Made by a program: the position numbers and the translations under genes. A stretch of 64,000 nucleotides of DNA from CAVTHK01 sp964552235 (GTDB lineage Bacteria > Spirochaetota > Spirochaetia > SZUA-6 > CAVTHK01), in the NCBI GenBank assembly GCA_964552235.1, contig CAZKGO010000014.1, positions 1 to 64,000 of the forward strand, in the 5' to 3' direction. The notes under the pieces are model-generated. The model did no database searches and was not told where the DNA came from. It saw only the letters and a list, made by a program, of their open reading frames with translations. How positions within the stretch are numbered: position 1 is the stretch's first letter; each line of letters opens with the position of its first letter. Below, piece after piece: positions 8,582-16,651 of the stretch.

Positions 8582-9550
8582 TCACCGTCGGGTCGCGGCC
8601 GCGGGCTCGTACGCCGCGGGCGTGCGCCGCGAGAGCTTCGCGATCGCCTTGCTGACTGTCGTCTTCTCGGCTGCGGTCAGCGGCAGAATCGGCGGGCGCA
8701 TCAGCGCCGAGGAGAAGACTCCCCGCTGCCTGAGAGCCTCTTTCATGCGGGCGTGGGCATCGCCGGAGGGCTCGCCGATGCCGTAGATGGCCTCGGCCAT
8801 CGGGAAGATCTCCTCCTGAAGCTGCCGCGTCTTGCCGAAGTCCCCCGACTTGAACGCGCGCCAGGCTTCGGTGATGGCCTCGGGAATGCATCCGCCAAAG
8901 CCGATAAGGGCGCCGTCGACGCCGACGTACATCGAGGACAGCAGGAACTCGTCGTGGCAGGTGAGGATCGTGAGCTCGGGCGCCTCCTTGCGCAGCAGGC
9001 GGATGTCCCGCTCGTAGAGCGCCATGTGGCGGGTGCCCATCTTGAGAGTCTTCACGTTCGGGATCTTCGCGAGCTCGATGATGGTCTCGACCGGGTAGAA
9101 GGCCTTGGTGCCGAACGGGTAGAGGTGAATGATGATGCCGATGTCGATGGCTGCGGCGACGTCCTGGAACATACGCACCACCGCCTCCTGCTTCATGCCG
9201 AAGCGCAGCCAGTTGTGCGGCGGCATCAGCAGGATCCCGTCGGCGCCCGCCGCCTGGGCGTCCCGGGCGTGGTCGATCGCCTCGAGGGTGCCTTCGGCGC
9301 AGACGCCCGAGATCACCACCACCTTGTCGCCGACCTCCTCCGCGAGCACTTCGGTGACCCGCTTGCGCTCCTGCGCTCTCAGAGAGGTGATCTCGCCGGT
9401 GTGGCCGTTGCAGACCAGGCCGTCGATCAGGTCGAACGACGCGAGCCAGCGGGCGTAGCGGCGAAACTCGACCTCGTTGAGGCTATAGTCGTCGTTGAGC
9501 GGGATGCAGATAGCAGGGAAGATGTTCTCCCAGCGTTCCTTGCGTGCCAT
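8582..9550 (-). CDS. Dihydrodipicolinate synthase-family (DapA-like) aldolase/dehydratase, operon leader
   Basis: Protein of 322 residues with the DapA/NanA-type TIM barrel. The Schiff-base lysine is Lys170 in NVKTLKMGT and the partner tyrosine is Tyr144 in IIHLYPFG. The GTTGE loop reads GHTGEITSL (49-57). Lysine biosynthesis is unlikely, because it heads a catabolic operon with a TAXI-TRAP transporter and a LacI regulator. A pyruvate-dependent aldolase or a 2-keto-3-deoxy sugar-acid dehydratase is more likely. AGGAGG lies six bases before the ATG. Its promoter and operator are immediately upstream, making it the first gene of a leftward transcript that may run through 2447. Confidence 0.85.
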   Translation of the reverse strand: MARKERWENIFPAICIPLNDDYSLNEVEFRRYARWLASFDLIDGLVCNGHTGEITSLRAQERKRVTEVLAEEVGDKVVVISGVCAEGTLEAIDHARDAQAAGADGILLMPPHNWLRFGMKQEAVVRMFQDVAAAIDIGIIIHLYPFGTKAFYPVETIIELAKIPNVKTLKMGTRHMALYERDIRLLRKEAPELTILTCHDEFLLSSMYVGVDGALIGFGGCIPEAITEAWRAFKSGDFGKTRQLQEEIFPMAEAIYGIGEPSGDAHARMKEALRQRGVFSSALMRPPILPLTAAEKTTVSKAIAKLSRRTPAAYEPAAATRR

Positions 9551-9570
9551 CGCGAACCTCCTGGGGCTAT

Positions 9571-9584
9571 AGAAAGCGTTTTCT
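9571..9584. promoter_or_regulatory. Operator O1 for the local LacI regulator
   Basis: AGAAAGCGTTTTCT is a near-perfect palindrome centred on CG, the form bound by LacI-family repressors. It begins seven bases after the -10 box of the leftward operon promoter, so a bound repressor would block transcription start. It closely matches O2 (11361-11376) and O3 (11574-11587). Confidence 0.75.
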
Positions 9585-9591
9585 GCGTGGT

Positions 9592-9620
9592 ATTGTAGGG
9601 GAGGTCATCCGTGCTGTCAA
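9592..9620 (-). promoter_or_regulatory. Promoter of the DapA/TAXI-TRAP operon
   Basis: On the minus strand TTGACA (9615-9620) and TACAAT (9592-9597) are 17 bases apart, close to the sigma-70 consensus. Operator O1 follows directly at the predicted start of transcription. Confidence 0.75.
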
Positions 9621-9687
9621 GATTTTTCGCGGCAGCTTTGAGGGACTGAATCGGCAGAGCGGACCGGGGCCAGGGAGGACCGAGACG

Positions 9688-10446
9688 ATGAACCCCGCAC
9701 AGCAAGCCCGTCTGGCCATGCGCAGAGGCGAGTGGACCGGGCCGACCAAGCACACGGTGCCCGGCTACGCCAAGTGCAACCTCGTGGTCCTGCCTCGCGA
9801 GGAGGCCTACGACTTTCTGGTGTTCTGCGTCCGCAATCCCAAGCCGTGCCCGATCATCGAGGTGACCGACCCGGGCGACCCGGAGCCTCGCCTTTCGGCG
9901 CCCGGCGCCGACCTGCGGACCGACCTGCCCCGCTACGCCGTCTACCGCCGCGGCGAGAGGCAAGCCGACCGGACCGACGTGATCGACCTCTGGACCGCCG
10001 ACAGCGTCGCGTTTCTGATCGGCTCGGGGATGACGTTCGACGACGCCCTCGAGCGGGCGGGCGTTCCGCTGGGCCAGACGTGGGTGCTGAACACGGCGGT
10101 CGAAACCGTGCCGGCGGGCCGCTACAGCGGGCCGATGGTGGTGACCATGCGCCTCATGACCGCCGCCCAGTCGGTGATCGCCTGTCAGTTGACCGGCCGC
10201 TTCTACATGACGCACGGAGCGCCGCTGCACATCGGCGACCCGGCCGCCATCGGCGCGGACCTCGATCACCCGATCGTCGGGCCTCCCCTGGCCGCGATCC
10301 CGCCGGGCATGGTGGCCGTCTTCTGGGCCTGCGGCGTGACTCCGCAGGCGGTCGCCCTCCGGTCCAGGCCGTCCCTGATGATCACTCACGCTCCGGCGCA
10401 CTCGTTTGTGACTGACCTTCTCTCGGACCGGCTCTGCCTGCCCTGA
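9688..10446 (+). CDS. DUF1445 / D-glutamate cyclase-like putative hydro-lyase
   Basis: Protein of 252 residues beginning MNPAQQARLAMRRGEW, followed by HTVPGYAKCNLVVLP and later RPSLMITHAPAHSFVTD, matching the DUF1445 family across its usual length. The mitochondrial relative DGLUCY converts D-glutamate to 5-oxo-D-proline; bacterial members are mostly untested, and catalysis on another hydroxy- or amino-acid is possible. AGGGAGG precedes the ATG. It is transcribed away from the DapA-like gene across a shared 137-base regulatory region holding O1. Its 3' end overlaps the convergent dehydrogenase gene by 65 bases. Linkage suggests it acts on an intermediate of the same pathway. Confidence 0.8.
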   Translation: MNPAQQARLAMRRGEWTGPTKHTVPGYAKCNLVVLPREEAYDFLVFCVRNPKPCPIIEVTDPGDPEPRLSAPGADLRTDLPRYAVYRRGERQADRTDVIDLWTADSVAFLIGSGMTFDDALERAGVPLGQTWVLNTAVETVPAGRYSGPMVVTMRLMTAAQSVIACQLTGRFYMTHGAPLHIGDPAAIGADLDHPIVGPPLAAIPPGMVAVFWACGVTPQAVALRSRPSLMITHAPAHSFVTDLLSDRLCLP

Positions 10447-11323
10447 GATCGGCGCCCATCCCGCGCAGCTGCAGGATCACGGCCGATGTGTCCAGGTCGC
10501 CCCTGCCCTCGCGAATCGCGGCGCTGAGGATGTCGAAGTGAACCCGCGTGAGAGGCAGCGCCTGTCCGGCCCGCCCGGCGTAGTCGAGGATGATCCTCAC
10601 GTCCTTGTGGTGCTGGACGATCCGCGACTGGGGGGCGAAGTCGCCCTCGACCATCTTGCGGCCCTTCACGTCCATGGCGCAGGAGTAGGCCGGAGTGGAG
10701 CGCACCATCTCGAGAAAGGCGGCGCGGTCCAGGCCCAGGCGCTCGGCAAAGACCAGCCCTTCGGCGAGAGCGAGGCGGTTGAGACCCAGGATCAGGTTGC
10801 TTGCCAGCTTGGCCTTGGAGCCGCTGCCCGCGGGCCCGACGTGGAACACCCGCTCGGCAATGGCTTCGGCGATGTCGCGGCACTCCCGCAGGGCCTCGGT
10901 CGTGCCGCCCACCATCAGTACGGCCTCGCGCCTGCGCACCTGGTCGCTCGACCCCGAGAGGGTCGCGTCGAGCATCGCCACCCCCAGGGCGGCCAGCCTC
11001 GCCGACAGCGCGGCCGTGGCATCGGGGTCGCCGGTCGTCGTGTCGAGCACGTGGGTCGGCAGCCGAGCGGCGCGCAGCAGCCCGCCGGCGCCCTCGACCA
11101 CGCGCACGACGACCTCGGTGTCGGGCAGCGAGAGCACGACGCGCGCGGCCGCGCCGGCGACCTCGGCGGCGCTGTCCATGGCCCGGCCGCCGAGGCAGCA
11201 CAGATGCTCGCGCTTTTCCGCCGCGAGATCGTAGCCCGCGACAGCGAATCCAGCCGCAAGGAGGTTCTCCGCGAGGGCCGTTCCCACCAGTCCAAGACCG
11301 ACCAGTCCGATCGTCTCTTTCAC
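10382..11323 (-). CDS. NAD(P)-dependent beta-hydroxyacid dehydrogenase (3-hydroxyisobutyrate/tartronate-semialdehyde reductase family)
   Basis: Protein of 313 residues with an N-terminal Rossmann motif IGLVGLGLVGTALAENL, the substrate loop DATLSGSS, and the catalytic-lysine region GSGSKAKLASNL (probably Lys172). Family members oxidise or reduce small beta-hydroxyacids such as tartronate semialdehyde or 3-hydroxyisobutyrate. The GTG at 11323 is chosen because CGGAG lies nine bases upstream; an in-frame TTG at 11332 is the alternative. It has its own promoter with operator O2 at the start site, opposite lacI. The 3' end runs 65 bases into the convergent DUF1445 gene. Confidence 0.87.
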   Translation of the reverse strand: MKETIGLVGLGLVGTALAENLLAAGFAVAGYDLAAEKREHLCCLGGRAMDSAAEVAGAAARVVLSLPDTEVVVRVVEGAGGLLRAARLPTHVLDTTTGDPDATAALSARLAALGVAMLDATLSGSSDQVRRREAVLMVGGTTEALRECRDIAEAIAERVFHVGPAGSGSKAKLASNLILGLNRLALAEGLVFAERLGLDRAAFLEMVRSTPAYSCAMDVKGRKMVEGDFAPQSRIVQHHKDVRIILDYAGRAGQALPLTRVHFDILSAAIREGRGDLDTSAVILQLRGMGADLRAGRAGPREGQSQTSAPERE

Positions 11324-11360
11324 GCCTGTCAACTCCGCACCGTCACGCCTGTGACGTCAA

Positions 11361-11376
11361 GAGAAAACGTTTTCTC
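11361..11376. promoter_or_regulatory. Operator O2, perfect 16-bp LacI-type palindrome
   Basis: GAGAAAACGTTTTCTC is a perfect 16-bp palindrome, placed two bases after the -10 box of the dehydrogenase promoter, that is across its transcription start. It is the best-conserved of three related sites and probably the strongest binding site. Confidence 0.8.
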
Positions 11377-11378
11377 CG

Positions 11379-11407
11379 ATTCTACCCGCACGATGGCTCG
11401 GCAACAA
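11379..11407 (-). promoter_or_regulatory. Promoter of the beta-hydroxyacid dehydrogenase gene
   Basis: On the minus strand TTGTTG (11402-11407) and TAGAAT (11379-11384) have a 17-base spacer. Operator O2 abuts the -10 box on its downstream side. Confidence 0.6.
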
Positions 11408-11563
11408 CCGGTCGTCATACGCCGCGCCCGTGCGGGTCGCGCCAACGAATCGCAGCCGGGCAACCGCAGATGGCGCTGCGCCCGCGATCGGCGAGCCACG
11501 GCCGACATTCCGCGGCCCCGCGAGACCCGAGCGCGACGGGACGAAAAGGCGCAGGACGACGGA

Positions 11564-11592
11564 TTGACCTCGCAGAAATCGCTTTCTATCAT
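11564..11592 (+). promoter_or_regulatory. Promoter of the lacI-type gene, overlapped by operator O3
   Basis: TTGACC (11564-11569) and TATCAT (11587-11592) are separated by 17 bases. The ATG of the regulator at 11599 starts six bases after the -10 box, which predicts a leaderless or nearly leaderless transcript. O3 occupies the spacer, so repression of its own gene is likely. Confidence 0.65.
11574..11587. promoter_or_regulatory. Operator O3, autoregulatory LacI-type site
   Basis: AGAAATCGCTTTCT differs from O1 and O2 at only a few positions and keeps the central CG. It lies between the -35 and -10 boxes of the regulator gene. Confidence 0.65.
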
Positions 11593-11598
11593 GGAAGC

Positions 11599-12636
11599 AT
11601 GCAATACGCACGCTCCTCCCGCAGGCGCGTCTCGATCAGCGACGTCGCTGCCAGGGCGGGCGTTTCGATCTCCACGGTCTCGCGGGTCATCAACGATACG
11701 GCGTACCCGGTGTCGGCGCCGATACGGGCGCGGGTCCGCAAAGCGGTGCAGGAGCTTCACTACACCCCCAGCCTGGCCGCGCAGGGCCTGCGCAAGAGCT
11801 TCAACGACATCATCGGACTCATCGTCCGGGACATCTCGGACACCTACTTCGGCGAGATCGCCAAGGGCGTGACAGAGCGGGCCAAGCAGCTCGGCTACCT
11901 GGCCTTCGTGTGCAGCACGGGCCGCAGCCCGGAAACCGAAGTCGACTACCACGAGCTGCTTTGGAAACACCGGGTGCGGGGAATCATCCTGAGCGGCGGC
12001 GGCATCGAGATGCCGGAGTACCACGCGATCCTGCAAACCCAGATCGAGCGCCGGAACCGGTACGGACTCGGCATCGTCGCCCTGAACCCCCAGGGGCTGC
12101 CGATTCCCTCGGTCACGGTCGACTACGCGCTGGTCGCCCGCGGCATGGTGTCGTACCTGGCCGGGCTCGGTCACCGCCGGATCGCGCTCATCAGCGGCCG
12201 GCCCGATGTGGTGACGACCCGCGAGCACCTGCGCGGCTTCCGCGACGAGCTGACCCACCGGGGCCTGCTCTATCTCGACGAGCTCGTCGAGACGCGCGAT
12301 TTCACCGAAGAAGGCGGCTACGCCGGCTGCGGCAGCCTCCTGTCGCGGGGCCGCGTTTTTACCGCGCTCTGTGCGGGCAGCGACACGATTGCCATTGGGG
12401 CGATCCACGCGCTCAACGAGGCCGGCGTCAAGGTGCCGGATGAGATTTCGGTCGTGAGCGTCGGCGACATACCTCAGGCGCGGTTCGTCGTCCCGCCCCT
12501 GACGACGGTCCGGGTCCCCCGCTACCAGATGGGGGTCCGCGCCGTGGAGATGATCGCCGGCCTCGCCCCCATGGAAACCACGATTCTCGAGACCGAGCTC
12601 ATCGAACGCCGATCGGCGGCCAGGAGGACCGAGTGA
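11599..12636 (+). CDS. LacI-family transcriptional regulator
   Basis: Regulator of 345 residues. The N-terminal helix-turn-helix and hinge are VSISDVAARAGVSISTVSRVIND (about 11-33) and the minor-groove hinge region YTPSLAAQGLRK. The remainder is a periplasmic-binding-protein-like effector domain, with IIGLIVRDISDTYFGEIAKG and GHRRIALISGRPDV, that would bind a sugar or sugar acid. Three matching palindromes lie at this locus, including one in its own promoter, so it very likely represses the leftward TRAP operon, the dehydrogenase and itself until the inducer appears. The stop codon overlaps the start of the amidohydrolase gene by four bases. Confidence 0.92.
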   Translation: MQYARSSRRRVSISDVAARAGVSISTVSRVINDTAYPVSAPIRARVRKAVQELHYTPSLAAQGLRKSFNDIIGLIVRDISDTYFGEIAKGVTERAKQLGYLAFVCSTGRSPETEVDYHELLWKHRVRGIILSGGGIEMPEYHAILQTQIERRNRYGLGIVALNPQGLPIPSVTVDYALVARGMVSYLAGLGHRRIALISGRPDVVTTREHLRGFRDELTHRGLLYLDELVETRDFTEEGGYAGCGSLLSRGRVFTALCAGSDTIAIGAIHALNEAGVKVPDEISVVSVGDIPQARFVVPPLTTVRVPRYQMGVRAVEMIAGLAPMETTILETELIERRSAARRTE

Positions 12637-13619
12637 TCAGGGTCGACTGCCAGAGCCACGTCTTTCCCCGCGGCTACGCCGAGCTTCTGCTCGCCAACCG
12701 GGGCGCCGTGACGACGCGGCGCGAGGGCGATGTCTACCGTGTTTCCTACGGCGAGCTGCAGCGCTTCGATCTCGCCCTCGACGTCTACGATCCCGGCCGC
12801 AAGATTCGGCACATGGACGAGGCGGGCATCGATGTCTCGGTGCTGAGCATCAACATCCCGGGTCCCGAGGTGCTCGACGCGGAGCTCGGGGTGCAGGGCG
12901 CACGCCTGTGCAACGACGCGATCGCCGAGCTCGCCTCGCGCAGCGGCGGCCGTTTCGTCGGCCTCGCTGCGCTGCCGCTCCAGGACATGCCCTCGGCGAT
13001 GGCCGAATACGAACGGGCCGTGTCCGGGCTTGGCCTGCGCGGCGTGATGCTCTACTCCCACATCGGGGGACGGCCGGTGGACTCGCCGGATTTCGAGCCG
13101 CTGTACGCCAGGGCGGCCCGCGACCGCATCCCGCTCGTCATCCACCCGACGGTTCCGACCTGGTCGGAGGCGATCAGGGACTACTCGATGATTCCGATGC
13201 TCGGGCTCATGGTCGACACGTCAATCGCCATGCTGCGCCTGATCTTGAGCGGCATCATGGAGCGCCACCCGGACCTGCTCATCGTGCACCCGCACTGCGG
13301 AGGCGTGCTGCCCTACCTGATGCCGCGCGTCGAGGAGCAGACCGAAGTCAAGCGACGCGGACGCGAACACATTCGGCGGCCGCCGGGCGAGACGTACCGG
13401 CGAGTCTACTTCGACCTGGTGTCGCCGTCAGCGCAGGCCATGGAGTACGTGCTGCGCTTTTCCTCGGCCGACAGGCTGCTGTTCGGCAGCGATCACCCCT
13501 GGGTGTCGATCGGGGCCATCCTCGAGCACGCCGAGCGGCTGGCGCTCTCCCCCGATGATCGCGCCAGGGTCATGGGCGGGAACGCCTGCCGGCTGTTCCG
13601 CATCGCAGATCAAAGCTGA
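12633..13619 (+). CDS. Amidohydrolase_2 (ACMSD-like) metal-dependent hydrolase/decarboxylase
   Basis: Protein of 328 residues in the ACMSD-type amidohydrolase family, whose members decarboxylate or hydrolyse ring and acid substrates with a divalent metal. Visible ligands are His171 in VIHPTVP, His219/His221 in IVHPHCGG and Asp287 in LLFGSDHPW. The first motif reads DCQSHVF, so the usual first His of the HxH pair is Gln7 and only His9 remains. The GTG start overlaps the lacI stop as GTGA, so it is translated with the regulator. Context suggests a step in the pathway the LacI protein controls. Confidence 0.85.
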   Translation: MIRVDCQSHVFPRGYAELLLANRGAVTTRREGDVYRVSYGELQRFDLALDVYDPGRKIRHMDEAGIDVSVLSINIPGPEVLDAELGVQGARLCNDAIAELASRSGGRFVGLAALPLQDMPSAMAEYERAVSGLGLRGVMLYSHIGGRPVDSPDFEPLYARAARDRIPLVIHPTVPTWSEAIRDYSMIPMLGLMVDTSIAMLRLILSGIMERHPDLLIVHPHCGGVLPYLMPRVEEQTEVKRRGREHIRRPPGETYRRVYFDLVSPSAQAMEYVLRFSSADRLLFGSDHPWVSIGAILEHAERLALSPDDRARVMGGNACRLFRIADQS

Positions 13620-13681
13620 AGGCGGCCGCCCGCCGCCGCGCAGGCTCTCGTGGCGGCCGCGCCGCCGCAGGAGGAAGGCCG

Positions 13682-14224
13682 TTGAAACGAAGGCTCCCCA
13701 CCAACGACTGGCACAGCGTCCTCTACGCCAACCCGGTCGTGCTTGTCTCGACGCGCAGCCCGGACGGCGTGGACAACGTCGCGCCCTACGGCATGTGCAT
13801 GCCCGTCTCGACGGATCCGCCTCTGCTGGCTCTCGGCGTGCGGCCCGACCGCCAGACCTGGGGCTACATCCGGGCCAGCGGGCAGTTCGCGGTCAACCTC
13901 CTGGCGCCGGCGCTCAAGCGAGCGTGCGTTGCCGCTGCCGCGCCGCTGCCGCCCGAGCAGAGCGAGTTCGACTACGCGGGCCTCGAGCGGCAGCCCGCAG
14001 CCGAAATCGCGGTGGCGCTCGTCGGCCCCTCGCCGGCCAATCTCGAGTGCCGCCTGGAATGGATGCGTCCCGCCGGCGATCACGACATCATCGTGGGCAG
14101 GATCGTGGCGATCTGGATCCGCGACGCCCTCTACGCAGAGGATCCCGAACGCATGCGCCTCAACATCGACGGGTTCTACCGCGTCGGCGCTCACTACTTC
14201 GGCCGGGGCCCCGAGATCGCCTGA
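13682..14224 (+). CDS. Flavin-reductase-like domain protein
   Basis: Protein of 180 residues of the flavin reductase-like split-barrel family. It starts at a TTG with GGAGGAAGG upstream. The flavin-binding region is VLVSTRSPDGVDNVAPYGMCMPVSTDPPLLAL, followed by TWGYIRASGQFAVNLL. Such proteins bind FMN and reduce it with NAD(P)H or act as flavoproteins of unknown use. It follows the amidohydrolase by 62 bases, so the three genes lacI, amidohydrolase and this one form one rightward unit. Its link to the pathway is by position only. Confidence 0.82.
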   Translation: MKRRLPTNDWHSVLYANPVVLVSTRSPDGVDNVAPYGMCMPVSTDPPLLALGVRPDRQTWGYIRASGQFAVNLLAPALKRACVAAAAPLPPEQSEFDYAGLERQPAAEIAVALVGPSPANLECRLEWMRPAGDHDIIVGRIVAIWIRDALYAEDPERMRLNIDGFYRVGAHYFGRGPEIA

Positions 14225-14255
14225 GGCGGCCGGGCAGCGACGGCCGCGGCGCCGA

Positions 14256-15179
14256 CTACAGCGTGAACTGCCGCGAATACTCGCCGGAGAGCGCGCGGAA
14301 CTGTTCGATCAGGCGCACGTCCGCGGGCCCCAGCTCGCGGCAGGCGCGCCGCGTCACCGTCGTGATCGGCAGGCCCTCCATCTGCAGGAACGCCTTGGCG
14401 TTGCGCGGGTAGCCGGGGCCCTCGATCGCCGAGGCGGCGCCGAGCCAGCGCTGCAGCCGCTGCGCTTCCGCGCTTCTGCTCTGCCAGTTGCGGCACATCC
14501 ACACGTACAGGTCGGGGTGGAAGTTGCACATCACCCCGCTGTAGCCAGCGATTCCGTCGCGCAGCGTCTCCAGGATCGTGGCGGCATTCGCGTTGTAGAT
14601 GCCGAGCGGGGTCCCGTCGACCGCGCGCTGGCGCAGGCGGATCTGCTGCGGGTCGCAGCAGGTGTCCTTGAGCATCCTCACCCGCCCCGTGTCGGCGCAC
14701 CAGCGAAGCAGCTGCGGCGTGAACAGGCGCTTGTACGGGTGCGGGCACTCGTAGAAGCCCAGGGGAACGTCGGCAGGCAGGGCCGCGAAGAGCCGCTCGC
14801 AGCGCTGCTTCCAGACATCGTCGCCTTCGTTCTTTCCGGCGAGGCGGTTGTTCACCAGGATCAGCGCCGCCACTCCCGTCCCGGCGATCGCGTTCATCTC
14901 CCGCGCCTGCTCCCCGGGGTCGTCGGAGATGTGGCCCGAGGCGATCACCGGCACGCGGCCGGCAGCGGCCTCGACCGTGGCGCCGGCCAGGCGCACGCGC
15001 TCCTCGAGCTCGAGCTCGAACATCTCGCTCGACTGGCAGACGGCGAACAGCCCGTCGACGCCGTGGGCCACGTACCAGTCGACCAGCGCCCGCAGGCCCC
15101 GCTCGTCGATGCGGCGGTCGTCGCCGAAGGGTGTGATCATCGTCGGCCATACGCCCCTGGGAAGATCGTGCTTGCTCAT
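14256..15179 (-). CDS. Second DapA-like aldolase/dehydratase
   Basis: Protein of 307 residues, clearly DapA-superfamily but divergent from the copy at 8582-9550. Lys171 in RVRMLKDTCC is the likely Schiff-base residue and Tyr143 in LGFYECPHP its partner. The usual GTTGE loop is replaced by VCQSSEMFEL, which argues for a different substrate from DapA. The ATG at 15179 has GGAG eight bases upstream. It lies eight bases after a sulfatase gene in the same direction, so the pair probably works on one sulfated sugar acid or its keto-deoxy product. Confidence 0.82.
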   Translation of the reverse strand: MSKHDLPRGVWPTMITPFGDDRRIDERGLRALVDWYVAHGVDGLFAVCQSSEMFELELEERVRLAGATVEAAAGRVPVIASGHISDDPGEQAREMNAIAGTGVAALILVNNRLAGKNEGDDVWKQRCERLFAALPADVPLGFYECPHPYKRLFTPQLLRWCADTGRVRMLKDTCCDPQQIRLRQRAVDGTPLGIYNANAATILETLRDGIAGYSGVMCNFHPDLYVWMCRNWQSRSAEAQRLQRWLGAASAIEGPGYPRNAKAFLQMEGLPITTVTRRACRELGPADVRLIEQFRALSGEYSRQFTL

Positions 15180-15187
15180 CGTCGCTC

Positions 15188-16648
15188 CTATCCGACCTGA
15201 AAGGTCACCGCCTCGCCGCCCCGGGTGCCGGTGTACGTCCGGTCCATGTCGACCATCCAGTCCATGAGCCGGCTCGCCAGGTGAGTCCTCACACCCGCGC
15301 ACCGGCGGTCGGCCCACAGGTTGCGCTGTTCCCGGGGGTCCGCGTCAAGGTCGTAGAGCTCGCCCTCGGGCTCGGCGGCGCCCATCCCGACATCGTGGTA
15401 CACGTTCAGCTTCCAGCGGCGGTCGCGGAACATCGTCGCGTGGATCGGCGGCTCGAAGTAGCGGCCGCCGGGGCCGTAGCCGGTGTTGCGGTAGACCGAC
15501 ACCGCGTGGTCGCGGCCTGGCGCCTCGCCCCTCGCCACGGCGAGCAGGTCGCGGCTGTGAGGCATCAGGGCCGCCCATTCGACCGGGTCGACGCCCGCGG
15601 CCGCGAGCACGGTCGCCGCCAGGTCGTGGGGCTGCACGAGCGCATCCACCGCCCTCCCGGAGGCGAGGCGACCCGGGAATCGCATGATGAGAGGCACCCG
15701 CACGCACTCCTCGTAGAACCAGGCTCCCTTGGTCAGCAGGCCTCGGTCGCCCATGCTCTCGCCGTGATCGCTGACAAAGATCACGAGGGTGTCGTCGGTG
15801 AGCCGCTCCTCGTCCAGGACCGCGAGCACGCGTCCTATCTCCCTGTCCAGGAACCCGATCGACGCGTGGTAGCCGAGGCGGATCGGGTCGAGCTGCTCGC
15901 GAGTCGCGGGACAGGCCAGGCGCTCGCGCTCCCGACGGATTCCCGACGGTATCGGCGCGGACGTCTCGGCCACCGCGATCGGGTCGGGCAGCAGGCTCGT
16001 GTTCACCAGCGACCCGCACTCGAGGGGATAGTCGTCGAACGGGTCGTGGGGGTCGAACAGGCTCATCTTGCAGAAGAAGGGCCGCGAGCGGTCCCGGCCC
16101 CGCAGGAACGCGATGGTGCGATCGGCTGCCCAGCGCGTGAAGTGGGCCTCCGCGGGGTGGTTGCGGACCTTCTTGCCCTCGCGCTCGAGCCGCTCGAGAA
16201 AGGCGGGGTGCCTTTCGGCCAGCCACGCCGCGTAGGCGTTGAGCGGAGAGTCGAGATGGATCGCGGGGTCCATGCACCACTGGTAGGTGTCGAATCCGTC
16301 GCCGACGTGGCGCCGCTGCGCCTCGGTCACCCGGCCCGAGACGTGCAGTTTTCCGATGAGCGCCGTCGCGTAGCCGGCCCGCTGCAGCAGCCTGGGAAAG
16401 AGCACCTGGTCGGGCGGCAGGTTGTCGTGCAGCTTGTACACCCCGTGGCCCGGGACCGGCCGGCCGGTCATGATGCTCGCCCGGCTCGGCGTGCAGATCG
16501 TGGCGTTGACCGTGCAGCGGTCGAAGCGCGTCCCCTGCGCCGCCAGCCGGTCGAGGGCCGGCGTCGGCACCGCCCTGCCTCCGTAGCAGCCGAGAGAATC
16601 GGCGCGCTGCTGGTCGGTCATGACAAAGAGGACGTTCGCCGTTCTCAT
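15188..16648 (-). CDS. Sulfatase (S1 family, Cys-type), first of three
   Basis: Sulfate-ester hydrolase of 486 residues in the alkaline-phosphatase superfamily. The N-terminal NVLFVMTDQQRADSLG supplies calcium ligands. Cys52 in ICTPSRASIMTG is the residue converted to formylglycine. The second metal site is in LVIFVSDHGESMGDRGL. No signal peptide is evident at the preferred ATG (16648), so it may be cytoplasmic and act on imported sulfated sugars. Its promoter (TTGACG, TAGAGT) and a TGAAC/GTTCA palindrome lie just upstream. It is followed after eight bases by the second DapA-like gene. The substrate is unknown. Confidence 0.9.
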   Translation of the reverse strand: MRTANVLFVMTDQQRADSLGCYGGRAVPTPALDRLAAQGTRFDRCTVNATICTPSRASIMTGRPVPGHGVYKLHDNLPPDQVLFPRLLQRAGYATALIGKLHVSGRVTEAQRRHVGDGFDTYQWCMDPAIHLDSPLNAYAAWLAERHPAFLERLEREGKKVRNHPAEAHFTRWAADRTIAFLRGRDRSRPFFCKMSLFDPHDPFDDYPLECGSLVNTSLLPDPIAVAETSAPIPSGIRRERERLACPATREQLDPIRLGYHASIGFLDREIGRVLAVLDEERLTDDTLVIFVSDHGESMGDRGLLTKGAWFYEECVRVPLIMRFPGRLASGRAVDALVQPHDLAATVLAAAGVDPVEWAALMPHSRDLLAVARGEAPGRDHAVSVYRNTGYGPGGRYFEPPIHATMFRDRRWKLNVYHDVGMGAAEPEGELYDLDADPREQRNLWADRRCAGVRTHLASRLMDWMVDMDRTYTGTRGGEAVTFQVG

Positions 16649-16651
16649 ATG

